From RGIG3009 sp045590855 (lineage in GTDB: Bacteria > Bacillota > Clostridia > Oscillospirales > Acutalibacteraceae), in NCBI GenBank assembly GCA_045590855.1, contig JAZNRV010000029.1, forward strand, positions 1 through 64,000: 64,000 bases of DNA, in the 5' to 3' direction. Shown here piece after piece: positions 1-8,385 of the stretch. The notes beneath the pieces were generated by a model. That model worked only from the letters and a program-made list of their open reading frames with translations. It made no database searches and had not been told where the DNA came from. Position 1 is the stretch's first letter, and each line of letters opens with the position of its first letter. The translations under genes and the position numbers were made by a program.

Positions 1-57
1 AACTATCTCATCAATTATTTTTTGTGGCGTATTGAGTGTTCCTTTTCGTCTTGGCAT
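1..57 (-). CDS. Start of a probable insertion-sequence transposase/HTH protein, cut by the window edge
   Basis: Only the first 19 codons are inside the window. They read MPRRKGTLNTPQKIIDEIV, a basic start typical of the small helix-turn-helix OrfA of IS3-like elements. The ATG at 57 follows a perfect AGGAGGT site with a seven-base spacer. That site is buried in a perfect inverted repeat (next entry), an arrangement known for transposase genes. The segment between here and the HtrA stop holds no other convincing gene and may be the element's terminal region. The family assignment is inference from a short peptide and context; another DNA-binding protein is possible. Confidence 0.45.
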   Translation of the reverse strand, partial: MPRRKGTLNTPQKIIDEIV

Positions 58-63
58 AAAAAT

Positions 64-102
64 ACCTCCTATGGTAGTTGTTTTAATTCTACCATAGGAG
101 GT
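64..102 (-). promoter_or_regulatory. Perfect 14-bp hairpin sequestering the ribosome-binding site
   Basis: Positions 64-77 and 89-102 are perfect 14-base inverted repeats with an 11-base loop. On the minus strand the 3' arm contains AGGAGGT, the ribosome site of the partial gene starting at 57, so the hairpin in the transcript would hide it. T-rich stretches on both sides also make it terminator-like in either direction. In IS elements such hairpins block transposase translation from read-through transcripts; that role is inferred here. Confidence 0.6.
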
Positions 103-170
103 CCTTTTTGTCATTGTCCGTTTTTACTGGACTTGTTCAAATTCCTCCAACGGCTCTTTTTTTGTTTTAA

Positions 171-1496
171 TTATCCTTTTGCTTCTGCCAATTTGGCTGT
201 TACGGTGAATTCTTCCACCCGACGACCGGTTGCCCGCAGTAGCGTTAGCGTTACCGTATCGCCGACTTTGTGTTTTGCTAATTCCGCCCGCAACTCGGCA
301 TAACTTGTAATTTCCACCGAATCAATAGCGGTAATCAAATCGCCGCGTTTGGCTTCGGTATTTTGCAGCGAAGAACCTTTTTCAATCGAATAAATCAAAA
401 ACCCTTTGTAATACGCATCGGAATACGTTTGACCGGTAATGCCAAGCGAAACGCGGCCTGTTACGTACCCGTTTTTCAACAAATCGTCAATAATGACCTT
501 GGCTTCGTTGATAGGAATGGAAAAACCGATTCCTTCATAGCCGCTTGCCACGATTTTGGCGGAGTTGACAGCGATAACTTGACCGGCAGCGTTAAACAAC
601 GGACCGCCGGAATTGCCGGGGTTGATGGCGGCGTCAATTTGCAAACATTTTATGGAGTAACCCGTATCTTCGTACACGTCCCGTGCCAAGCCGGAAACAA
701 TTCCTTGCGTGGTAGACCAGCCCATACCGCCGGAATTGCCCAATGCGATGACGCGGTCACCCATTTTTAGTTGGTCGGAGTTGCCAAACACGGCAGGTTG
801 CAAGTCGGTGGCATCCACTTTAATGACAGCCAAGTCGGTGGAAGCGTCGTAACCAATAACTTCGGCATCTTCATATACGGTTTCATCGTAAGTGGTCACG
901 TCAATACGCGGATAAACGGTGTTGGTTTCTTCGTCAACCACGCAGTGCCAGTTGGTAATGATATAACCGTCGGCGGTCATCACGATACCGCTGGCCACGC
1001 CCGACTGCACTTCTTTTTCATCGTAATTTTGGCTGAACGGAAAACCATTGCTGCCCGAAGTGCTGCTGTAAATGGTAAGCAGTACGGCACTGTTAATGTT
1101 TTGACTGACAATTTCTGTTGTGGAAAGACCTTGTGTGGTTTCGTCCAGTTCGGTAATGGTAACAGAGGGTACGTTTTTATCTGCCGACGGGTTTTGGGTG
1201 GTATCGGGCGGCAAGAACGGATTGATATCTTGATACGAAAGTGCCAGCAAAACCGACAAAGCGGCAATGACAACCGCGCAAAACGACCCCAGAACCACCA
1301 ACGCGACCTTGGCACCATTCCGCTTTTTACGTGGCGGCTGCGGCGAGGGATACACCGGCGTGTTCCATCCATAAGGATTGTAGGAAGACGAGGGCGCTCG
1401 CGCAGGTTCTGCTGTTTCTTGCGTTTCGGGTTCTTTTGCCGATAACGTTTCATCGGGTTCTTCGGGTTGTATGGGAAATTGATTCCATTCGTTCAT
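171..1496 (-). CDS. htrA: HtrA/DegP-like membrane-anchored serine protease
   Basis: Surface quality-control protease. A Pro-rich cytoplasmic N-terminus ends in a basic patch (about residue 57), followed by one membrane helix (residues 64-87) and an extracytoplasmic trypsin-like domain. The triad is visible: His184 in ITNWHCV, Asp221 in STDLAVI, Ser296 in NPGNSGGP. A PDZ domain fills the last ~95 residues. Length matches Firmicute HtrA. The ATG at 1496 is preferred; a GTG four codons upstream (1508) is in frame but sits directly on the AAAGG ribosome site. It lies about 95 bases downstream of a response regulator/kinase pair on the same strand, a common arrangement in which the two-component system controls envelope-stress proteases. 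Co-transcription is inferred. Confidence 0.93.
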   Translation of the reverse strand: MNEWNQFPIQPEEPDETLSAKEPETQETAEPARAPSSSYNPYGWNTPVYPSPQPPRKKRNGAKVALVVLGSFCAVVIAALSVLLALSYQDINPFLPPDTTQNPSADKNVPSVTITELDETTQGLSTTEIVSQNINSAVLLTIYSSTSGSNGFPFSQNYDEKEVQSGVASGIVMTADGYIITNWHCVVDEETNTVYPRIDVTTYDETVYEDAEVIGYDASTDLAVIKVDATDLQPAVFGNSDQLKMGDRVIALGNSGGMGWSTTQGIVSGLARDVYEDTGYSIKCLQIDAAINPGNSGGPLFNAAGQVIAVNSAKIVASGYEGIGFSIPINEAKVIIDDLLKNGYVTGRVSLGITGQTYSDAYYKGFLIYSIEKGSSLQNTEAKRGDLITAIDSVEITSYAELRAELAKHKVGDTVTLTLLRATGRRVEEFTVTAKLAEAKG

Positions 1497-1590
1497 GGTA
1501 TCATCCACACCTTTCTTTATTCTGTACCTTTATGATAACGGACTTTTGTGTCAGTTTCTTGAAAATTTGTGATTTTTTTTGTGAAAATTT

Positions 1591-3030
1591 TTATTTTTCC
1601 GGGAAAATTGAGTCGGGAATCCAGAATAAAAACTCACAATATTCATTTTCGCGTGAGCGAACGGTGATTTCACCATTGTGGGCAGTAATTAAACTTTTTA
1701 CAATGTACAACCCCAACCCGGTGCCCGTTTTATCCAACCCGCGCGAACGGTCACTTTTGTAAAACCGCTCAAAAATGTGGGGGAGTTCATCGGCGGGAAT
1801 ACCGGTGCCGGTGTTGCGGATACAATAACCGACCGCGCCGTGATGCTTTATGGTGGAAAACGAAATCGTTCCGCCGTCTTGTGTAAATTTTACGGCATTA
1901 TCCACCAAATTATACATGACCTGCTGTAACAAATCGTAGTCGGCGGTAACTGTCAGCGGTGCGCATTGGTCGATGCCGTCGATGGTGATGTTTTTTTGTT
2001 CAATGCGTTCTTCAAAAAGCAACAACGTGTTTAATACCAAAGCAGACAAATCGAACGAGGCGGGATTAATTTTGACTTGACCGCTGTCAATTCGCGAAAG
2101 GTCCAGCATGGAACGCACCAAACGCGATAACCGTTTGGTTTCGTCCGACACAATTTTTAAATAATCTTTGTGTTTTTCCGGTGGGATGGTACCGTCTAAA
2201 ATCCCATCAACAAAACCGGAAATGGTGGTCATGGGTGTGCGCAAATCGTGCGAAACGTTGGCAATGAAACTGCGACGCATACTTTCGAGCGACGATAAAG
2301 AGAGCGCCATGCCGTTAAAAGCGTTGGCCAGTTCCGCCACTTCGTCCTTACCGGTAACGGCAATGTGCGCCGAAAAATCACCGCGGGCAAATTGGCGCGT
2401 AGCCGCTGCCATTTGCCGCAAAGGTTTTACCATGCGGTAGGTGAACAAATACGAAATAATAAACGCAAACAACAAAACCGAGATGCCCGACAGCAAAAAG
2501 GTTTGCGTGTTATCCCACACATATTCAACCAAGGCGTGGGCGGAGGACATGACCAAAACGTATCCGATGTGGTCTCCTGAAAAACTATACAGTTTTGTGC
2601 CGGCGCAATATTGATTTTCCGTATACAAATTTCCCAAGTGTGTTACCGCAAAAAAAGGTCCGCGTTGCAATCCACTGTGGACCGAGGAAGGCAGCGTTTT
2701 TCCCATGTGAGTGCACGTTTCGCTGTCGGAACAAACCAAAACACGAAACGAGGTGTCGACAACCAGCGTGCTGCTGTCGACGGAATCGCCCAGACGTTTT
2801 AACAAAGGAGAAAGCGTTTCCGGAATATAATAATTGCCGTCATGGTCTTCGAGCGTGCTGTCCGAAACAAAAGCGGCAACGTTGGAAACATGCTCGGAAA
2901 GCAAGTCTTTCTTTTCGTCAATCCAGTGTTGACGGATAAAGAGAACTTGTATACCGGCAAGCAGCACAAACGAAAACAAAATAATAAGTGCCGAAGCGGT
3001 AAAGTATTTTGAAAAAACACTCTTAAACAT
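1591..3030 (-). CDS. Sensor histidine kinase (HAMP-HisKA-HATPase)
   Basis: Membrane sensor of a two-component system. A first membrane helix (about residues 7-28) is followed by an extracytoplasmic sensor region of ~145 residues and a second helix (about 177-198). Then come a HAMP linker, a HisKA domain with phospho-accepting His260 in NVSHDLRTP, and a catalytic ATP-binding domain with N box (NLVDNAVKF), a DxGxG variant (RNTGTGI) and GTGLGLYI. Length (479) is normal. Its start overlaps the regulator stop by eight bases, implying translational coupling. The sensor domain is not recognised; with HtrA next door an envelope-stress signal is plausible. Confidence 0.93.
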   Translation of the reverse strand: MFKSVFSKYFTASALIILFSFVLLAGIQVLFIRQHWIDEKKDLLSEHVSNVAAFVSDSTLEDHDGNYYIPETLSPLLKRLGDSVDSSTLVVDTSFRVLVCSDSETCTHMGKTLPSSVHSGLQRGPFFAVTHLGNLYTENQYCAGTKLYSFSGDHIGYVLVMSSAHALVEYVWDNTQTFLLSGISVLLFAFIISYLFTYRMVKPLRQMAAATRQFARGDFSAHIAVTGKDEVAELANAFNGMALSLSSLESMRRSFIANVSHDLRTPMTTISGFVDGILDGTIPPEKHKDYLKIVSDETKRLSRLVRSMLDLSRIDSGQVKINPASFDLSALVLNTLLLFEERIEQKNITIDGIDQCAPLTVTADYDLLQQVMYNLVDNAVKFTQDGGTISFSTIKHHGAVGYCIRNTGTGIPADELPHIFERFYKSDRSRGLDKTGTGLGLYIVKSLITAHNGEITVRSRENEYCEFLFWIPDSIFPEK

Positions 3031-3721
3031 TATCTTGTTTTACCTCAAACTTGTACCCGACACCCCACACGGTTTTGAGTGTCCATTCTTCGGAAATGCC
3101 GTCCAATTTTTCGCGCAAGCGTTTGATGTGTACGTCAACGGTGCGGCTGTCACCGTAGTATTCAAATCCCCATACTTCATCTAACAATTGGTCACGGGTA
3201 TAAACGCGGTTGGGGTTGCCGGCAAGATGATAAATGAGTTCCATTTCTTTGGGAGGGGTGTCAATTTGTTTGCCGTCAACGCGCAACTCATAATTTTCCA
3301 TGTTGATATATAACTTGTCGTAACGAACTTCTTTTGCTTTGCCCTTTTCGCCAATGCCGCAACGGCGCAGCACCGCTTTGATACGAGCCATTACTTCTTT
3401 GGTTTCAAAGGGTTTTACAATGTAATCGTCGGCACCCAGTTCCAACCCCAGCACTTTATCAAACAATTCGCCTTTGGCGGTGAGCATGATGATGGGGCAT
3501 TGTGATTTTTTGCGAATTTTTCGGCACACTTGCCATCCGTCGAGTTGAGGCATCATAATGTCCAACAAAATTAAATCCGGTTTTTCGGTGTCAAATTTTT
3601 CCACCACTTCTTTGCCGTCGTGTGCAAGAATGGGGGTGTAACCCTCTTTGCCCAAATACAGGCGCAGCAATTCACAAATGTTGGTGTCGTCATCGGCAAT
3701 CATGATTTTTATGTTTTCCAT
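3023..3721 (-). CDS. OmpR/PhoB-family response regulator
   Basis: Transcription factor of the two-component pair. The receiver domain has the acidic pocket (ADDD, residues 9-12), phospho-acceptor Asp54 in LILLDIMMP, and the conserved Lys in MLTAK. A winged-helix output domain fills residues ~135-232, with the typical TRDQLLDEVWG and RTVDVHIKRLREKL motifs. Length 232 is standard. The ATG at 3721 has an AAAGGAGG site. It is the first gene of a regulator-kinase-htrA unit reading left, divergent from the CNNM gene at 3938. Targets are unknown; htrA is the obvious candidate. Confidence 0.95.
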   Translation of the reverse strand: MENIKIMIADDDTNICELLRLYLGKEGYTPILAHDGKEVVEKFDTEKPDLILLDIMMPQLDGWQVCRKIRKKSQCPIIMLTAKGELFDKVLGLELGADDYIVKPFETKEVMARIKAVLRRCGIGEKGKAKEVRYDKLYINMENYELRVDGKQIDTPPKEMELIYHLAGNPNRVYTRDQLLDEVWGFEYYGDSRTVDVHIKRLREKLDGISEEWTLKTVWGVGYKFEVKQDNV

Positions 3722-3871
3722 TATCGGTACCTCCTTTTATACTTCCAAAATTAGTGTAGCAAGTTTTTGTGGATGGATTGTGAACAACTTTTTAATATAT
3801 AACACATATATTATAGGGCAAAAGCAAAAGACCGTCAAGGTGGCGCCGAGGGCTGGTTTGTAAAAAAAGAA

Positions 3872-3900
3872 TGGACAAATGAGAAAAAGTATGCTAGAAT
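3872..3900 (+). promoter_or_regulatory. Sigma-A-type promoter for the CNNM/CBS gene
   Basis: TGGACA at 3872-3877 and TAGAAT at 3895-3900 with a 17-base spacer. Transcription would start near 3907, past the upstream GTG, which supports the ATG at 3938. Confidence 0.55.
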
Positions 3901-3937
3901 GTGGGCGATTATATGTTTAGGGGGAATTTTCAACATC

Positions 3938-5194
3938 ATGGATAGCGACAGTATACGAACGATTCTTATTTGCCTTTGTCTTTTGTTATGTTCCGCTTGT
4001 TTTTCGGCAACGGAAACCGCTTTTTCAAAATTCAGCCGTTCGCAAATGAACGCGTTGGCAGAAGACGGAAAGCGGCGCGCCAAGCGGGTGCTTCGTTTGG
4101 CGGAAAAAGCCGATAAAGCGGAATGGACACTGCTGACGGCAAACACACTTGCGAACGTTGCCATGGCAGCGGTAGTCGCCACGTGGGCAATGGCCCGTTT
4201 TAAAGCGGCGGGTGTGTGGGTCGCGTTAATCCTTGTTACGGTATTGGTGTTGTTGTTTGGCGAGATTTTACCAAAAAGCGTGGCGAAAGAAGACCCTGAA
4301 ACAACGGCTATGTTCACGGCGCGGTTGTTACAGTTTTTAATGATACTTTTTACGCCGCTTATCCTTGTTTTTTCGGGATGGAAATGGCTGATGATGCGCC
4401 TTTTCCGCACGGCAGAAAATCCGTCGATTACCGAAGAAGAGTTGCTTACCTTTGTGCAAGAAGCGGCGCATGGCGGCAGTATTGATGCCGAAGAAAGCGA
4501 ACTTATTCGCAGCGCCATTGAATTTAACGATTTGCAAGCGGAAGATATTTTTACCCCGCGTGTGGATGTTTACGGGGTGGAAAACGGGTCTTCTGCCGAT
4601 GAGATTGCCGCTTTGTTCGGCGAAACGGGTTTTTCGCGATTGCCGGTGTATGAAGATTCGTTGGATAACATCATTGGCGTGATACATCAAAAAGATTTTT
4701 ACAATTTGGTATATCGCCAAAAACGCCCGTTGGATACGGTAATCAAGCCGGCGGCATTTGTGGCACCGTCGATTAAGATTAGCGATTTGTTGCGTTTGTT
4801 GCAACAAGAAAAATCACACATGGCGATTGTTACGGATGAATACGGCGGAACCGCCGGTATTATCACCATGGAAGATATTTTGGAAGAATTGGTCGGTGAA
4901 ATTTGGGACGAACACGACGAGATTGTAGAAGACTTCCAAAAAATCGGTGATAACGAATATCGCGTGGTATGTAGCGCAGATTTTGGAAAATTGTTTGACT
5001 TTTTCCATCTGACAGGCGAAACCGATTCCGCCACGGTTGGCGGTTGGGTGATGGAACAACTGGAAAAAATTCCGTCCGAGGGTGACAAATTTGATTACGA
5101 AAATTTACACGTCACTGTCACCAAAGCCGAGGACCGTCGCGTGTTGGAAATCCTTGTGGAAGTGATTCCCGAGGTCACGCAAGAAGAGGAATAA
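3938..5194 (+). CDS. CNNM/CorC-type membrane protein with CBS pair (hemolysin C-like transporter)
   Basis: Predicted Mg/Co efflux-type transporter of the CNNM (DUF21) family. Order of parts: N-terminal membrane domain with three to four helices and the family motif ACFSATETAF (about residues 18-27); two CBS domains (about 195-320) with TPRVDV and EYGGTAGIITMEDILEELVGEI; and a C-terminal CorC/HlyC domain ending in an acidic tail. Length 418 is typical. ATG 3938 follows AGGGGGA and is preferred over an upstream in-frame start that would lie at the transcription start. It is a single-gene unit with its own promoter and terminator. Substrate is not deducible from sequence. Confidence 0.92.
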   Translation: MDSDSIRTILICLCLLLCSACFSATETAFSKFSRSQMNALAEDGKRRAKRVLRLAEKADKAEWTLLTANTLANVAMAAVVATWAMARFKAAGVWVALILVTVLVLLFGEILPKSVAKEDPETTAMFTARLLQFLMILFTPLILVFSGWKWLMMRLFRTAENPSITEEELLTFVQEAAHGGSIDAEESELIRSAIEFNDLQAEDIFTPRVDVYGVENGSSADEIAALFGETGFSRLPVYEDSLDNIIGVIHQKDFYNLVYRQKRPLDTVIKPAAFVAPSIKISDLLRLLQQEKSHMAIVTDEYGGTAGIITMEDILEELVGEIWDEHDEIVEDFQKIGDNEYRVVCSADFGKLFDFFHLTGETDSATVGGWVMEQLEKIPSEGDKFDYENLHVTVTKAEDRRVLEILVEVIPEVTQEEE

Positions 5195-5202
5195 ACGTTT
5201 AG

Positions 5203-5243
5203 GACACGCATGACAAGTGTATCATGCGTGTCTTTAACTTTTC
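5203..5243 (+). terminator. Intrinsic terminator after the CNNM gene
   Basis: Perfect 11-bp stem (5203-5213 with 5222-5232; arms GACACGCATGA / TCATGCGTGTC), then TTTAACTTTT. Confidence 0.85.
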
Positions 5244-5257
5244 GACAAAGTTTTTGC

Positions 5258-5286
5258 TTTACGAACAAAATAGGATATGGTATACT
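5258..5286 (+). promoter_or_regulatory. Promoter of the LTA-synthase-like gene
   Basis: TTTACG (5258-5263), 17-base spacer, extended -10 TGGTATACT ending at 5286. It sits 35 bases before the GTG start. Confidence 0.6.
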
Positions 5287-5321
5287 AATTTTTGACAGAT
5301 TATCGGAAGGGAAGACGGCTT

Positions 5322-7355
5322 GTGAACGAACAGATATCTCATCGTCACGCGAAAAAGGTTGAGACTACGTGGAATTTGGCGTGGTTTTTGCCCGTGGCAT
5401 TATTTTTTATGGAGTTGGTTTTTCGACTGGCTACCGTTAAAGGTTTTTTTGGCAGCGGCTTGATTTTTATTGTGCTGTTTTCGCTGCCTTTTTCGGTGCT
5501 TTTGTTTTTGCTTTGTACGCTTTCCAAAAATCCGAAAGTCAACCATGGCGTCACTGTTGGGGTTTTGTCGTTTTTGGCGCTGGTTTTTTGTTCCCAAGTG
5601 GTGTATTACGGAGTGTTTGACACTTTTTATATTTTATATTCTGTCAAAAACACGGGGCAAATTTTGCAGTTTTGGAAAGACATTTTTCTTTCCATCGGTC
5701 GTAATTTGATTGCGCTGTTACTCTTGTGGGCGCCGATGGTGGTATATGCCGTGTTTGGCAAGCGCTATTTTGCTGCTCGCCGTATTCCGTGGCGCGGCAA
5801 AGCGGTGTTTGTGATTTTGCTTGCCATTTTACATTTGGTAGCAAGCGGCATAACTCTTCTTTGCAACAAAGGTGAGAGCAGCCCCGCGTATTTGTACCGC
5901 CAAGAATTTTCCGCCGATGCTTCGGTAAAACAATTCGGGTTACTTACCACCGTGCGTTTAGATGCGAAGTTTTTGTTGTTTGGTAACAAAATCGACGACG
6001 AACCCATTGATGACAGCGACGTTTCTCCAACGCCTCCTGCACCGATTGTTCCGTCGGGTCCCACGGAATATCCCAAGAACGTAATTGCTTCGTTGGATTT
6101 TGAAAAACTGATAGCGGAGGAAACCGATGCCACTACCAAGAAAATGCATCAGTACTTTTCCTCGCTTACTCCCACCACGCAGAACGAGTACACGGGAAAA
6201 TTTAAGGGGAAGAATTTGATTTTTATTGTGGCGGAAGGCTTTTCGCCGTATGCCGTCAGCGAAACGCTGACACCGACGTTGTACAAACTGTCGCACGAGG
6301 GAATACAATGCACCAATTATTACACTCCCGGTTGGGGTGTTTCCACCTCGGACGGGGAATACACCAGTTTGCTCGGCCTTATGCCGGCGACCGGTGTGCA
6401 CAGCATGGAATATTCCGCTAACCGTAACATGTATTTCTCGTTGGGGAACATGCTTAGCCGTCAAAATTATAAAACCTATGCCTTCCACAATCACACATAT
6501 ACTTACTACGGCAGGCATAAATCCCACCCGAATTTGGGGTATACGTATCAGGGTATCGGTAACGGTTTGGAACTTGATTATTCGGGATATTATCCCGGAA
6601 AAAACACCAAAACCCGTTGGCCCAACTCGGACTACCTCATGGCAAAAGCCACAGCGGACAAATACATGAACGAGGAACCGTTCCACACGTATTATCTGAC
6701 AGTCAGCGGACATATGTTGTATACGTTTATGGGAAACAGCATGGCATCTTATCACAAAAACAAGGTTAAAGATTTGCCGTATGAATCGGAACCGGTAAAA
6801 GCGTATTTGGCGTGTCAAATTGAGTTGGATTTGATGTTACAGCAACTGATTGCCGATTTGGAAGCGCGCGGCATTGCGGAAGATACGGTGATTTGTGTCA
6901 CGGCAGACCATTATCCGTATGGGTTGCAACAAGCAAACGAAAAGGATTATTACAGCGAACTGGCAGGATACGACACGAGTTCCGTGTTTGAAAAATACCG
7001 TAACACGCTGATTTTGTGGCACAAAGGCTTAGAAAGCATTGTGATTGACGAGCCGACATACAGCATCGATTTGTTGCCGACACTTTCCAATCTGTTCGGT
7101 TTGGAATACGATTCCCGCTTGATGATGGGACGCGATTTCTTGTCCGATGCACCTGCACTTGTTTGCTTTTCCAACCGCAGTTGGATAACCGAATCGGGGC
7201 GGTACGATGCCTCCAAGAAACTGTTTACACCAAACGAAGGTGTGACCGTTTCGGAAACCTACGCCAAAGAAATTTCTTCGGCAGTCAGTAAAAAGTTTAC
7301 CTATTCCAATTTGATATTAAAAGAAAATTACTACGACACTTTGTTTGGAGAGTAA
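5322..7355 (+). CDS. LTA synthase-family sulfatase (LtaS-like phosphoglycerol transferase)
   Basis: Membrane enzyme that transfers glycerol-phosphate-type groups to a polymer or lipid outside the membrane. About five N-terminal helices (residues 15-190), a linker rich in Pro and Asp, then an extracellular alkaline-phosphatase-fold domain (about 295-620). Metal/nucleophile residues are visible: Glu in FIVAEGFSPY (~304), the nucleophilic Thr in GVSTSDGEYTSLLG (~340) and the Asp-His pair in VTADHYPYG (~528). Length 677 is close to LtaS. GTG 5322 is chosen because GGAAGGGAAG lies seven bases upstream; the in-frame TTG at 5292 has no ribosome site. It could also be a phosphoglycerol transferase for another glycan. 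Confidence 0.88.
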   Translation: MNEQISHRHAKKVETTWNLAWFLPVALFFMELVFRLATVKGFFGSGLIFIVLFSLPFSVLLFLLCTLSKNPKVNHGVTVGVLSFLALVFCSQVVYYGVFDTFYILYSVKNTGQILQFWKDIFLSIGRNLIALLLLWAPMVVYAVFGKRYFAARRIPWRGKAVFVILLAILHLVASGITLLCNKGESSPAYLYRQEFSADASVKQFGLLTTVRLDAKFLLFGNKIDDEPIDDSDVSPTPPAPIVPSGPTEYPKNVIASLDFEKLIAEETDATTKKMHQYFSSLTPTTQNEYTGKFKGKNLIFIVAEGFSPYAVSETLTPTLYKLSHEGIQCTNYYTPGWGVSTSDGEYTSLLGLMPATGVHSMEYSANRNMYFSLGNMLSRQNYKTYAFHNHTYTYYGRHKSHPNLGYTYQGIGNGLELDYSGYYPGKNTKTRWPNSDYLMAKATADKYMNEEPFHTYYLTVSGHMLYTFMGNSMASYHKNKVKDLPYESEPVKAYLACQIELDLMLQQLIADLEARGIAEDTVICVTADHYPYGLQQANEKDYYSELAGYDTSSVFEKYRNTLILWHKGLESIVIDEPTYSIDLLPTLSNLFGLEYDSRLMMGRDFLSDAPALVCFSNRSWITESGRYDASKKLFTPNEGVTVSETYAKEISSAVSKKFTYSNLILKENYYDTLFGE

Positions 7356-7365
7356 GACAAAAGGG

Positions 7366-7400
7366 CAACCCCGCAGTGAAAACTGCGGGGTTGTTGTTTG
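7366..7400. terminator. Bidirectional terminator between convergent genes
   Basis: CAACCCCGCAG / CTGCGGGGTTG stem (7366-7376, 7383-7393) with six-base loop, T-rich on the plus side. Confidence 0.85.
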
Positions 7401-7411
7401 AGTTGATAAAA

Positions 7412-8368
7412 TTATTCTGGAATTGCACGTAGGATGCGGTTGTTGTCCAAAAACTCGCTCCACAACGGGTAATATTTTCCGTAATAATGAACACCGTCTT
7501 TGGAATATTCCGCGTGCATGTTGCCGTTGGCATCGTCAAAGGCAGGGTTTGGGTCAATAAAAAACACGTGTTGATTATTTGCCAACGCTTTGAGGTGTTG
7601 GTTCAAATTGTTAATACGCGTGTTGGTGAATGCCGAGGTGTCCGATTTGTTTTTTGTAACGTGCAGGGTGGCTTGCACAATGACAAAGGCATTCGGTTGC
7701 TTTTGGCGAACCAGGTCGATAATTGCTTGGTATTTAGCGGCAATATCTTCCGGTCTTTTATAAAGTTCGTTGATGCCAAGCATCAAATATACCGATTCGA
7801 ACTGTTTTTTATCCAACAAGCCGGAAAGGGTTGTTTCCACACCGTCAATTTTAAGTTTGGTACTTAACATGTTGAATGCGGTTAAACTTTGTTTGCAAAA
7901 GAAGGTGGCACCTTGGATTTTACCGTATAACCGCAACCCGTCGGTGCGCGAATCCCCGATAAACAACGTGTTCGGGAACGAACGTGCCGAAGGCTTGGTA
8001 GGCTTGGTGGTAGAGATGGTAGCATCGGGTTTGGAGATGGTTGTCGGAAGGGCAGTTATTGTCGACCGCGTGGTAGTAGAAGTGCTCGAAGGGGAAAGGG
8101 TTGTCACATCGGCAACGGTGGTCGTCAAATTGGTGGTTTGTGTTTGGCTGGTTGATGTATTTTCGGTGGCAACAATGTCGGCTGTTGCGGATGTTGTTGT
8201 CACAGTGGTCGTGGTGGTAGTAGTCGTTGTCGTCGGTAACGTGGTAGTGGTAGTAGACATGGTGGTTGCGGTGTCCGGTAAATACGTTTGTAACAAGCAA
8301 CCCGGTACCACGACCAAGCAAGAAACAATTAACAAAATCAGAAAAGAATAACGAACAAATTTTTTCAT
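7412..8368 (-). CDS. SGNH/GDSL-hydrolase lipoprotein with Thr-rich stalk
   Basis: Lipid-anchored extracellular esterase/acyltransferase partner. A signal peptide ends in the lipobox VVPGC (Cys about 24). Next comes a ~90-residue stalk made largely of Thr with Ser, Pro and Val. Then an SGNH domain (about 128-318) with block I GDSR (~135), GINE (block III-like) and the catalytic DGVHY near the C-terminus. It starts 17 bases after the MBOAT gene, so the two should act together. MBOAT/SGNH pairs O-acylate cell-wall or secreted glycans (PatA/PatB, AlgI/AlgJ-type systems). The repetitive stalk is also repetitive in DNA and may vary in length. Confidence 0.85.
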   Translation of the reverse strand: MKKFVRYSFLILLIVSCLVVVPGCLLQTYLPDTATTMSTTTTTLPTTTTTTTTTTVTTTSATADIVATENTSTSQTQTTNLTTTVADVTTLSPSSTSTTTRSTITALPTTISKPDATISTTKPTKPSARSFPNTLFIGDSRTDGLRLYGKIQGATFFCKQSLTAFNMLSTKLKIDGVETTLSGLLDKKQFESVYLMLGINELYKRPEDIAAKYQAIIDLVRQKQPNAFVIVQATLHVTKNKSDTSAFTNTRINNLNQHLKALANNQHVFFIDPNPAFDDANGNMHAEYSKDGVHYYGKYYPLWSEFLDNNRILRAIPE

Positions 8369-8385
8369 GACGTTTTAATGGCCTC

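Noticed and set aside
363..1445. Long plus-strand frames opposite htrA
   Set aside because: They run antisense to a clear HtrA gene with all catalytic motifs, have no ribosome sites and no recognisable domains.
3835..4518. Minus-strand 227-codon frame opposite the CNNM gene
   Set aside because: Antisense to DUF21/CBS coding sequence; Ser/Ala-rich nonsense translation with no start context.
8158..8262. Possible CRISPR-like short repeats
   Set aside because: The repeats are Thr-codon runs inside the SGNH stalk, without spacers of regular length. No CRISPR array was seen anywhere in the window.
7770..8351. Val-rich plus-strand frame opposite the SGNH gene
   Set aside because: Produced by the Thr-codon-rich stalk read on the other strand; no independent signal.
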